Positions 1 to 5,662 of a stretch of DNA of 5,662 nt are shown here, piece after piece. Source of the stretch: Balneolia bacterium (GTDB lineage Bacteria; Bacteroidota; Rhodothermia; Balneolales; Cyclonatronaceae); NCBI GenBank assembly GCA_003567135.1, contig PXAI01000298.1, positions 1 to 5,662 on the forward strand, read 5' to 3'. The translations under genes were made by a program, and so were the position numbers. A model generated the notes under the pieces. It had not been told where the DNA came from. It was given only the letters and a program-made list of their open reading frames with translations, and did no database searches. The first letter of the stretch is position 1. Each line of letters opens with the position of its first letter.

Positions 1-219
1 GAAATTAAATATTCAGTCGTAAAATATTTTTGAAATTTATTGCGTTACGGATTTGTATTTGTCCTGAGGATTATTTTATTACCACCTATAAATACTTTAT
101 CGAACACATTTGTTCAAAATTCAACAAAATAAACAACATAAGAGTGGCAAGGCTTAACCGGTTTTCGGACGCCAACGCCTCTTTTCTGAAAAATCACCTA
201 ATATTTAAATTCTACTTTT
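1..219. other. AT-rich upstream region without a supported gene
   Basis: I see no convincing gene here. A 68-codon reading frame starting with TTG at 30 runs through the region and into the next gene. Its product is rich in Ile, Phe, Tyr and Asn, as expected from translated AT-rich noncoding DNA, and it has no recognisable motif. The region probably contains the promoter and leader of the gene at 220. I could not find a clean match to either the Bacteroidota-type promoter (TTG, then TAnnTTTG) or a sigma-70 promoter. A short perfect palindrome, AACCGGTT, lies at 156-163 in the loop of a weak hairpin described separately. Confidence 0.6.
140..185 (+). other. Weak imperfect hairpin upstream of the DUF2795-like gene
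   Basis: Bases 140-144 (AAGAG), 146-148 (GGC) and 151-153 (GGC) can pair with 181-185 (CTTTT), 177-179 (GCC) and 171-173 (GCC). This leaves a T-T mismatch, a 2x3 internal loop and a 17-base apical loop that contains AACCGGTT. The 3' arm ends in TTTTC. It could be a poor terminator for a gene to the left of the window, or a leader structure 34 bases before the ATG at 220. The stem is interrupted and may be chance. Confidence 0.2.
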
Positions 220-465
220 ATGATCTGGACTGTTGAACTTGCTGCAACTCTTGAAGAAGCACCATGGCCTGCAACCCGCTCTGAACTGATTGAGTGGGCT
301 GAACGCAACGGATGCCCTCAACAGGTGATCGACAACCTTTACGAACTCGACGAAGAAGACGACACGCCATACGAAAATATTGAAGAAATCTGGCCGGATT
401 ACATTATGAAAGAAGATTTTTTCCATGGTGAGGAAGACGATGGTTTCGACTACGACGACGTTTAA
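220..465 (+). CDS. Small acidic DUF2795-like protein
   Basis: This is an 81-residue protein of unknown function. It resembles, from memory, the short DUF2795 proteins common in Bacteroidota and relatives: an N-terminal WTVELA-type segment, the motif APWPATRSELIEWA at residues 14-27, a short helix (residues 33-41), and the EEIWPDY motif at 55-61. About 26 of 81 residues are Asp or Glu against three Lys/Arg, and the last 17 residues form an acidic tail ending DYDDV. No signal peptide or membrane segment is present, so it is probably a soluble cytoplasmic protein. The ATG at 220 is chosen because the family-like sequence begins immediately after it. The bases before it are AT-rich with no Shine-Dalgarno sequence. 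It appears to be transcribed alone, because a strong terminator follows 41 bases after the stop. Its function is not known to me. Confidence 0.85.
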   Translation: MIWTVELAATLEEAPWPATRSELIEWAERNGCPQQVIDNLYELDEEDDTPYENIEEIWPDYIMKEDFFHGEEDDGFDYDDV

Positions 466-506
466 ATGTCATCAAGCCTGATATTTTTAAAATCCTATGA
501 TTTTCC

Positions 507-550
507 GCCTGCACAACCAGCCAGTGTTCGTGCAGGCTTTTTATTTTATA
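507..550 (+). terminator. Intrinsic terminator after the DUF2795-like gene
   Basis: A perfect 8-bp stem, GCCTGCAC at 507-514 and GTGCAGGC at 530-537, closes a 15-base loop and is followed directly by a T-rich tract (TTTTTATTTTAT) at 538-549. This is a classic Rho-independent terminator for the gene ending at 465. The minus strand lacks a matching T tract, so it acts in one direction. An upstream AAGCCTG at 474-480 could compete for the 3' arm. Confidence 0.85.
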
Positions 551-664
551 TATTCAAAATCTACAATTTTGAGCTGAATTCTTTCTGATTCAGGTTTCAA
601 CGAATCTGTCACGATAATCAGCAATTTCAGAATAACACCTCTGCCGGAACAATTTAACCACTGC
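551..664 (+). promoter_or_regulatory. Probable promoter and leader region of the outer-membrane gene cluster
   Basis: This stretch lies between the terminator and the ATG at 665, so it should carry the promoter for the four-gene run that follows. A GATAAT at 613-618 resembles a -10 box but has no good -35 partner at the usual distance. I see no exact TAnnTTTG box either. The reading frame of the downstream gene stays open back to 578 (a stop lies at 575-577) but offers no ATG, GTG or TTG start. The call rests on position, not on a recognised motif. Confidence 0.35.
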
Positions 665-3061
665 ATGTATAACGGCATCCAATCAAAACCCTCTTCTACT
701 TCTCTTTTCAGGAGTACGGGTGTGTTTTGTTTTTTAGCCGCCATCCTGGTTTCCCTTTTGTTCCTTATCCCGTCTGTACAAGCCTCGTCTTTGCCGGAAA
801 TATCAGCAGATAATTTCCCTGTATTAGCTGAGGCATCAGAAGTTGGCGACTTGTTGATACGCAGAGTTCGATTTAACGGGAATAGCGATGTCAGCAACGG
901 CGTGCTGGAAACGGTTGTGAGAACACGCACCAACCGGGAGATTTTTTCCATCCCCGGCGCCACGCTCTGGCTTACATTGCACCGGATCAGTTCTTCCATC
1001 GGAGAAGCACCGCGCTATCTGGACCGGGAAGTTTTGGCCAGGGATATCGAGAGAATTAAGGCGTACTACAATTCTGTCGGATTTTTTGATATTGCGGTGG
1101 ATACAACAGTGACCGAGTATCGTCCGGGGCGTGTTCGCGTAACTTTTGAAATTGATGAAGGCGAACCATACATAATCCGCTCGGTTGCGTACAGCGGTTT
1201 TCCTGATTTTGAGGATGATCGCGTTCTGAGCCGTTTTTATTCGAGAAGCAGAATTGCCCGAAACGAGGTAAACGACACCACATTTACCGTCAACCGGCAG
1301 TATGATGTAAACATGATCAGCAAGGAACGTACGCGCATTATCGAGATGATGCACCGTAACGGCTACGCGTCGGTTCAGCGGGATTCTGTGCGAACATTTA
1401 TCAAGCAGGATCAGGAAAATCCGCACGAAATGGATATGCTGATTCGGGTTCGGCCGGGGCACATCTATAAATTCGGCGATTTAAGAATTACCGTAAACGC
1501 GCCGGATGCAAGCGAGGGCGATGTGCTGGCTGACACTCTTTCGGGTGAACCTTACACGATCGAACCGTTCAGGCTTATTCAAAAACGGGATAAAGCCGCG
1601 CGAATCCGGTCGAATATGCTTCGAAACAGAGTACTCTTTACACCCGGCGAGCAGTTTAACCAAGACATTTTCATGTCCACGGTGAACCAGTTCCAGAATC
1701 TCGATATGCTTTCGGTAACCCAGTTCAGCCTGACCGAGGGAAGCGGGCTTCCGGATTACTCTAAAGATTACCTGCCCGTTTTCATCCAAATGCAGACGCT
1801 TCCGCGACACCAGCTCCGTTCTGATCTTTTCGGAATGCAGCGACTTGGTTTTGGTGCGGGAGCCGGGGTCAGCTATGTGAACAACAATCTTTTCCGTGGA
1901 GCTGAAAGGCTGGAACTGGGCGTGAGAGGCAGTTTTGAGTACGTTCGTGGTTCGACCTCGATTCTTGGCTCGAGCGAGGTGCTCCGAAACCTCGAAGCGA
2001 GCATGAATTACTCATTCCCGAAATTCTGGTTCCCGTTTTCCGCATTCAATAACAATCCTGACTTCCTCAATCCGCGAACCACATTCCGGTTCAGTATCGC
2101 ACAGATCAACCAGATCAACTTTGATGTCCGCGCTAACGTCAGATTCGGACTTCGCTATCAGGCAGATCATGGGAGCACCACGCGAAGTACGCTCGATTTA
2201 CTCGAAGTGGAATGGTTCGACGCCACAGCTTCAAGCGAATTTATACAAACTATCCGCGAAAACGTGGCAGATTCACTTCAGGTTGATCGGATTCTGGAAG
2301 ATTTTCGTCCTCAGTTTAATTCTGTTCTCCGCTACACGTTCAGAAACAATGCGACTCACGTTGTTCGCCGGGATGAAGGCTTTTTCCTGGAAACCAGCGT
2401 TGAACTTGGTGGTACGCTGCCTTATCTCACAGAGCGCTTTATCATCGGCAGGGATGATCTTCAGAGCTCCATCCCCTCTTTTGTGCCCGGCCGTCAGGAT
2501 CTACGCTATAGCCAGTTTTTAAAGACATCCTTCGACTACCGAAGTTATCATCCCCTTTCCACAAACACGATATTTGCCTGGCGGGGCTTTGCCGGTTTTG
2601 CCTATCCATACGGATTAAACCCGGAAATTCCGCTTAATCAGCGATTTTTTGCCGGAGGCGCAAACGATATTCGGGGATTTGATCCGCTGACACTGGGCCC
2701 TGCGGATGTGTCACCAACGGAAATTCCGCTTAACGGAGGCGATATCAAGCTGGCCGGTTTTCTCGAATTACGGCATATGTTTTCGCGAAATTTTATCAAC
2801 ACGAACTGGGTTGTGGCACTCTTCACGGACGTCGGAAACGTTTGGTACGGACCGAGAAGCCGGTTTGATGAGGGTAAGTTTTTCTTCAATCAGTTTTATG
2901 ATCAGCTCGCCGTCGGTTCGGGAATCGGGCTGCGGCTCGACTGGGAATTTGTTATTCTCAGAATTGACCTGGCATACCAAATTAACGATCTTGGAAACAA
3001 TACAGCCAACGCGAACTGGAGGCCTGACAGGCTCCATTTTGGAATTGGGCATTCATTCTAA
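665..3061 (+). CDS. BamA/TamA family (Omp85) outer-membrane assembly protein
   Basis: This 798-residue Omp85-family protein is expected in the outer membrane, where the family inserts beta-barrel proteins or assists export. A signal peptide spans about residues 1-40: basic residues K8 and R16, a hydrophobic core at 20-36, and a likely cut after VQA at 38-40. There is no lipobox Cys at the cut site. Periplasmic POTRA-like modules follow at roughly 62-165, 168-248 and 266-356, recognisable by segments such as RVRFNGNSDV, AYYNSVGFFD and MHRNGYASV. The barrel occupies about 385-798, with the FFAGGANDIRGF segment at 661-672 (the loop-6 RGF signature of the superfamily), LGPA at 677-680, a GGDIKLAG strand at 691-698, and a C-terminal Phe ending HFGIGHSF (beta-signal). 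Three POTRA-like modules fit TamA better than five-POTRA BamA, but boundaries are judged by eye. The ATG at 665 is the only usable start that keeps the whole signal peptide. It heads a compact run of genes. Confidence 0.9.
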   Translation: MYNGIQSKPSSTSLFRSTGVFCFLAAILVSLLFLIPSVQASSLPEISADNFPVLAEASEVGDLLIRRVRFNGNSDVSNGVLETVVRTRTNREIFSIPGATLWLTLHRISSSIGEAPRYLDREVLARDIERIKAYYNSVGFFDIAVDTTVTEYRPGRVRVTFEIDEGEPYIIRSVAYSGFPDFEDDRVLSRFYSRSRIARNEVNDTTFTVNRQYDVNMISKERTRIIEMMHRNGYASVQRDSVRTFIKQDQENPHEMDMLIRVRPGHIYKFGDLRITVNAPDASEGDVLADTLSGEPYTIEPFRLIQKRDKAARIRSNMLRNRVLFTPGEQFNQDIFMSTVNQFQNLDMLSVTQFSLTEGSGLPDYSKDYLPVFIQMQTLPRHQLRSDLFGMQRLGFGAGAGVSYVNNNLFRGAERLELGVRGSFEYVRGSTSILGSSEVLRNLEASMNYSFPKFWFPFSAFNNNPDFLNPRTTFRFSIAQINQINFDVRANVRFGLRYQADHGSTTRSTLDLLEVEWFDATASSEFIQTIRENVADSLQVDRILEDFRPQFNSVLRYTFRNNATHVVRRDEGFFLETSVELGGTLPYLTERFIIGRDDLQSSIPSFVPGRQDLRYSQFLKTSFDYRSYHPLSTNTIFAWRGFAGFAYPYGLNPEIPLNQRFFAGGANDIRGFDPLTLGPADVSPTEIPLNGGDIKLAGFLELRHMFSRNFINTNWVVALFTDVGNVWYGPRSRFDEGKFFFNQFYDQLAVGSGIGLRLDWEFVILRIDLAYQINDLGNNTANANWRPDRLHFGIGHSF
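2102..2119 (+). repeat. Tandem 9-bp duplication inside the barrel coding region
   Basis: CAGATCAAC occurs twice back to back and encodes QINQIN at residues 480-485 of the outer-membrane protein, in a barrel strand. It keeps the frame and is probably a small slippage duplication or chance. Confidence 0.7.
2622..2733 (+). repeat. Pair of exact 16-bp direct repeats flanking the loop-6 region
   Basis: CGGAAATTCCGCTTAA occurs at 2622-2637 and again at 2718-2733. The copies are 96 bases apart, a multiple of three, so both encode EIPLN (residues 654-658 and 686-690) in the same frame. They bracket the FFAGGANDIRGF...LGPA segment of the Omp85 barrel. Confidence 0.85.
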
Positions 3062-3072
3062 ATTTCCAACCC

Positions 3073-3609
3073 ATGTTTAAAAGTAAACTGGTAAAATCGC
3101 TCCGGAATCAGGCCAGCATCGTTTTCAATGCGCGCATTTTAAGCACGCTGAAGCCTGCCGAAGCCTACGAATTTTTGCAGCTCTGCCACAAAAGAACCTA
3201 TAAACCGGGAGAGTACATTTACTATCAAAATGATCCCGGAAACGGGCTGTATATTCTCGAGGAAGGCCGCGTTGAGCTGATTATCCAGGACACCGACGGC
3301 ACCCAGATCGGGGAAACGTTTATTATCGATCCGCCAGATTCGTTCGGAAATTCCGGGCTGTCGTATGAAATGAAGCGGATGTCATCAGCGCGGGCGATGA
3401 GCGAAACCTCCGTACTCGGCTTTTTTGAACCGGATCTCGAAATTCTTCAGAGAAGGCAGCCATCCATCGCCATAAAAATGATGCGCCAGTTTAACCGCGA
3501 ACTTGGCCGTCAGCTTGAGTTCTCCCTGAAAAAACTGACCGAGCTCAGCAGTCAGCCGGAAGTTAGCCGCCTCTATCTGGAAAGTTATTACAGCGAAAAG
3601 GAAGACTAA
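3073..3609 (+). CDS. Stand-alone cyclic-nucleotide-binding-fold protein without HTH
   Basis: This 178-residue protein has the fold of the regulatory half of Crp/Fnr proteins. After a short N-terminal helical segment (1-25), a beta-roll domain runs from about 26 to 120: YKPGEYIYYQNDPGNGLYIL at 43-62, the GRVEL strand at 65-69, and the phosphate-binding-cassette region at 91-108 (FGNSGL, then KRMSSARA). A long helical segment follows at about 124-158, and the protein ends in a polar tail. Crp/Fnr regulators are usually about 200-240 residues with a C-terminal DNA-binding HTH; none is present here. Only 40 bases separate the stop from the next gene, so the missing domain has not simply been cut off by a frameshift. 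In the cassette the usual FGE glutamate, which contacts the ribose in cAMP-binding members, is Asn93. Arg102 is kept, but the Ser/Thr after it is Met103. Binding of cAMP or cGMP is therefore doubtful. The start lies 11 bases after the Omp85 stop, so the two are probably co-transcribed. Confidence 0.85.
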   Translation: MFKSKLVKSLRNQASIVFNARILSTLKPAEAYEFLQLCHKRTYKPGEYIYYQNDPGNGLYILEEGRVELIIQDTDGTQIGETFIIDPPDSFGNSGLSYEMKRMSSARAMSETSVLGFFEPDLEILQRRQPSIAIKMMRQFNRELGRQLEFSLKKLTELSSQPEVSRLYLESYYSEKED

Positions 3610-3649
3610 GCTTCCGATCTTATCATATCCAAACTGACCCCATTTTATT

Positions 3650-3652
3650 TTG
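3650..3652 (+). other. TTG start codon of the methyltransferase
   Basis: An in-frame stop (TGA, 3635-3637) limits any start to 3638 or later. TTG at 3650 is the only common start codon before the conserved TRAM segment; the alternative is ATT at 3647. No Shine-Dalgarno sequence is seen in the AT-rich bases before it. Confidence 0.7.
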
Positions 3653-5053
3653 AAAAAAGGTGCCGAAACTGAACTCGTAATTCAGTCAGCTGCTTACGAA
3701 GGAAAAGGATTTACTAAACTTGAAGACCGGGCATGCTTCGTAAAAAACTCGGCTCCGGGCGATCGCATCAGGGCAAAGATCATAAGAAAACGCCGGAAGT
3801 TTTACGAGGCAACGATGCTGGAACTTATCGAAAAAGGCCCGGAGAGAATTGATCCCAAATGCCGGCATGCGGAAGTTTGCGGCGGATGCTCGTGGCAGCA
3901 CGTATCCTACGCTGAGCAGCTGCGTTTCAAACGTGAGCACGTGAGAGATCACATCCAGCGCATTGGCGGACTAAAGGAAGTAGAGCCCCTGCCCACCCTG
4001 GGCTGCGATTCCCAATTTTACTACCGTAACAAAATGGAATACACGTTCGGTGAACGCAGATGGCTGACGCGCGAAGAAATTGACAGCGGTGTTCCAATCA
4101 AGGATAAAGACGTGGCCGTTGGGATGCACGCGCCCGGACGCTTCGACCGGATTCTGAATCTTGAGGAGTGTCATCTGCAGGAAGAAATTTCTTTCAGGAT
4201 TATGGACTTCCTGCGTAATTACAGCCTGAAGCACGACATCCCGGCCTACAGCGTAACAAAGAAAGAAGGTTTTTTCCGGAACGTGATGATCCGCAGCTCG
4301 CACCATACTTCTGATTTGATGGTAAATCTCGTTACGTTTGAGGATGATCCCGAACTGATGGAGAAAGTAAAAGATGCGCTTCTGGAACAGTTTCCAGAGA
4401 TTACAACGATCGTGAATAACATCAACGATACGTGGTCGCCGAGTTCTGAGGGGCGCTATGAGAATATCCTCCACGGGCCGGGATATATCACCGAAAAAAT
4501 TGGCGGATACAGTTTCAAAATTGACGCCAATACGTTTTTCCAGACCAACACGCCACAGGCTGAAAAGCTTTACGAAAAAGCCCGCGAATTTGCCCGGTTG
4601 AAGGAAGATGATCTCGTATATGATCTCTACTGCGGCGTCGGTTCACTCACGCTTTTTGTGAGCGATCACGTAAAAAAAGCGGTCGGAATCGAGCTGAATC
4701 CTGTTTCTGTGAAAAACGCGCACCAAAATGCCGATGAGAATGACGTAACCAACTGCTCGTTTGAAACGGGCGATATGAAGGATGTATTCACGCAGAAATT
4801 TGTCGAAAAATACGGCAAGCCGGATGTCATCATTACGGATCCGCCGCGCGCGGGCATGCACCCTGATGTGGTAAAAACACTGAACGATCTGGCCGTTGAC
4901 AGGCTTGTGTACGTAAGCTGTAACAGCGCCACAATGGCTCGCGACCTGCAAATGCTTCAGGAAGTGTACAACATTGACGTCGTTCAGCCTGTGGATATGT
5001 TTCCGCAAACGTACCATATCGAAACCGTGGCCGGACTTTCCCTGAAAAAGTAG
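3650..5053 (+). CDS. rlmD: 23S rRNA (uracil-C5)-methyltransferase, RlmD/TrmA family
   Basis: This 467-residue enzyme transfers a methyl group from S-adenosylmethionine to C5 of a uracil in RNA, most likely U1939 of 23S rRNA. A TRAM-like RNA-binding domain covers about residues 5-60. Cys71, Cys77, Cys80 and Cys174 match the CX5CX2C...C pattern that holds the 4Fe-4S cluster in RlmD. The methyltransferase domain has FFQTN at 296-300, the SAM-binding motif DLYCGVGSLTLF at 325-336, GIE at 346-348, DPPRAG at 397-402, the catalytic Cys424 in YVSCNS, and Glu458 in HIET as the expected general base. All core residues are present, so it should be active. Length is slightly above E. coli RlmD (433). The start is TTG at 3650: an in-frame stop lies at 3635-3637, and the first ATG (3815) would remove the TRAM domain. 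A paralogue acting on other uracils (RlmC-like or TrmA-like specificity) cannot be excluded from sequence alone. Confidence 0.92.
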   Translation: MKKGAETELVIQSAAYEGKGFTKLEDRACFVKNSAPGDRIRAKIIRKRRKFYEATMLELIEKGPERIDPKCRHAEVCGGCSWQHVSYAEQLRFKREHVRDHIQRIGGLKEVEPLPTLGCDSQFYYRNKMEYTFGERRWLTREEIDSGVPIKDKDVAVGMHAPGRFDRILNLEECHLQEEISFRIMDFLRNYSLKHDIPAYSVTKKEGFFRNVMIRSSHHTSDLMVNLVTFEDDPELMEKVKDALLEQFPEITTIVNNINDTWSPSSEGRYENILHGPGYITEKIGGYSFKIDANTFFQTNTPQAEKLYEKAREFARLKEDDLVYDLYCGVGSLTLFVSDHVKKAVGIELNPVSVKNAHQNADENDVTNCSFETGDMKDVFTQKFVEKYGKPDVIITDPPRAGMHPDVVKTLNDLAVDRLVYVSCNSATMARDLQMLQEVYNIDVVQPVDMFPQTYHIETVAGLSLKK

Positions 5054-5081
5054 GCGCAGAAGAGTTTCTCAAAAACTGATC

Positions 5082-5662
5082 ATGAAAAAAAACATCGGAA
5101 TTATCGGTGCCGGAATTGGCGGACTCACCGCAGCCTGCCTGCTGGCGAAAGATGGCCACGATGTTACGGTTTGGGAAAAAAATGAGACGCCAGGCGGCAA
5201 AATGAATATCGTCCGCGCAGAAAGTTTCAGGTTTGATACCGGCCCCAGCCTTATCACCATGCCTTTTGTGATCGACCGGCTTTTTGAATACTGCGACGCA
5301 AAACGGGGGGATTATCTTGAGCTCGTTCCTGTTGACCCGGTCTGCCGATATTTCTGGAAAGATGGCGCCCGGTTCGACTGCTTTTCTGATCTGCCAAAAG
5401 TACTCGATCAGCTTGATCAAACCGCACCGGATGACAAGGAAGCCTGGGTTCAGTTTTTAGGATACGCCGCTGGACTCTACGAAAAAACCGCCGGTACGTT
5501 TTTATTCAATCCGCTGGAAAAGTGGTCTGATCTTGGTAGCCTCAAGAAGTCGGATGTTTTTCGGATTGATTCGTTCACTACGGTAAGCAAGCGCATCGAC
5601 AAAACGTTTAAATCGCCTTATCTCAGGCAGCTTTTCAAGCGGTTTACCACTTACAACGGATC
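5082..5662 (+). CDS. Carotenoid desaturase, CrtD/CrtI family (partial, 3' end outside window)
   Basis: The first 193 codons of an FAD-dependent carotenoid desaturase are present; the frame is open to the window edge, and full-length relatives are about 480-510 residues. The N-terminus has the dinucleotide-binding fold: IGAGIGGLTAA at 8-18 (G9, G11, G14), the acidic residue Glu32 at the end of the second strand, PGGK at 37-40, and FDTGPSLITMP at 51-61, typical of phytoene-desaturase-like enzymes. The segments CRYFWKDG at 88-95 and RFTTYNG at 187-193 resemble, from memory, the Bacteroidota 1-hydroxycarotenoid 3,4-desaturase CrtD more than phytoene desaturase CrtI, whose equivalent segment differs. 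If so, it would act late in the pathway on a hydroxylated carotenoid in the membrane, giving myxol- or saproxanthin-type pigments. The missing C-terminal half is needed to decide, so no symbol is given. It starts 28 bases after the methyltransferase with no terminator between, so it is probably in the same transcript. Confidence 0.88.
   Translation, partial: MKKNIGIIGAGIGGLTAACLLAKDGHDVTVWEKNETPGGKMNIVRAESFRFDTGPSLITMPFVIDRLFEYCDAKRGDYLELVPVDPVCRYFWKDGARFDCFSDLPKVLDQLDQTAPDDKEAWVQFLGYAAGLYEKTAGTFLFNPLEKWSDLGSLKKSDVFRIDSFTTVSKRIDKTFKSPYLRQLFKRFTTYNG

Noticed and set aside
213..220. TACTTTTA, close to the Bacteroidota -7 box TAnnTTTG
   Set aside because: It overlaps the A of the start codon at 220, so transcription would begin inside the gene.
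30..236. 68-codon frame with TTG start at the left end
   Set aside because: Its composition is that of translated AT-rich noncoding DNA, it has no motif, and it overlaps the start of the better-supported gene at 220.
466..588. 40-codon frame beginning with ATG directly after the TAA of the DUF2795-like gene
   Set aside because: It runs straight through the terminator hairpin and T tract and shows no recognisable protein features.
613..618. GATAAT as a -10 promoter box
   Set aside because: No acceptable -35 sequence lies 16-19 bases upstream, and a sigma-70-like box is not the usual form expected for this kind of organism.
541..999. 152-codon minus-strand frame covering the gap before the Omp85 gene
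   Set aside because: Half of it is opposite the signal peptide and first POTRA region. The rest is intergenic, with no domain and no sign of its own start signals.
836..1462. 208-codon minus-strand frame
   Set aside because: It lies wholly opposite the POTRA region of the Omp85 gene, and its translation has no recognisable domain; it is an antisense shadow.
5063..5077. Short inverted repeat AGTTT/AAACT between the methyltransferase and the desaturase
   Set aside because: The stem is only five AT-rich pairs with no T tract after it, so it is not a credible terminator.
4833..5420. 195-codon minus-strand frame spanning two genes
   Set aside because: It lies opposite the conserved end of the methyltransferase and the FAD-binding start of the desaturase, both clearly coding on the + strand.

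Overview
The window looks like a piece of chromosome from a pigmented, Gram-negative member of the Bacteroidota/Rhodothermota/Balneolota group, with Balneolaceae-like relatives the best guess. The reasons are: an outer-membrane Omp85 protein of the kind found in this group; a small acidic DUF2795-type protein I associate mainly with it; a CrtD-like carotenoid desaturase; AT-rich gene starts with no clear Shine-Dalgarno sequence; and moderate GC content in the genes. This placement is inference from recalled family resemblance, not from a search.

Layout, all genes on the + strand. Positions 1-219 are AT-rich and hold no gene I can support, only a weak imperfect hairpin near 140-185. A small, very acidic DUF2795-like gene lies at 220-465 and is followed by a convincing intrinsic terminator at 507-550. 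After a 199-base gap comes a tightly spaced run of four genes: a TamA/BamA-like outer-membrane assembly protein (665-3061), a stand-alone cyclic-nucleotide-binding-fold protein without a DNA-binding domain (3073-3609), an RlmD-type 23S rRNA m5U methyltransferase starting with TTG (3650-5053), and the first 193 codons of a CrtD/CrtI-type carotenoid desaturase (5082 to the window end). The gaps between them are 11, 40 and 28 bases with no terminator visible, so they probably form one transcript that continues beyond the window.

How the genes may fit together: the Omp85 protein would insert beta-barrel proteins into the outer membrane or assist export across it, and the carotenoid desaturase would make pigment that sits in membranes, so two of the four genes touch the envelope. 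The rRNA methyltransferase is housekeeping. The small sensor-fold protein has lost a key cyclic-nucleotide contact and may bind another ligand or a protein partner. It is the least explained gene and the best candidate for new biology here. No mobile elements, CRISPR arrays, RNA genes or defence systems are visible; this is mostly ordinary chromosomal sequence.
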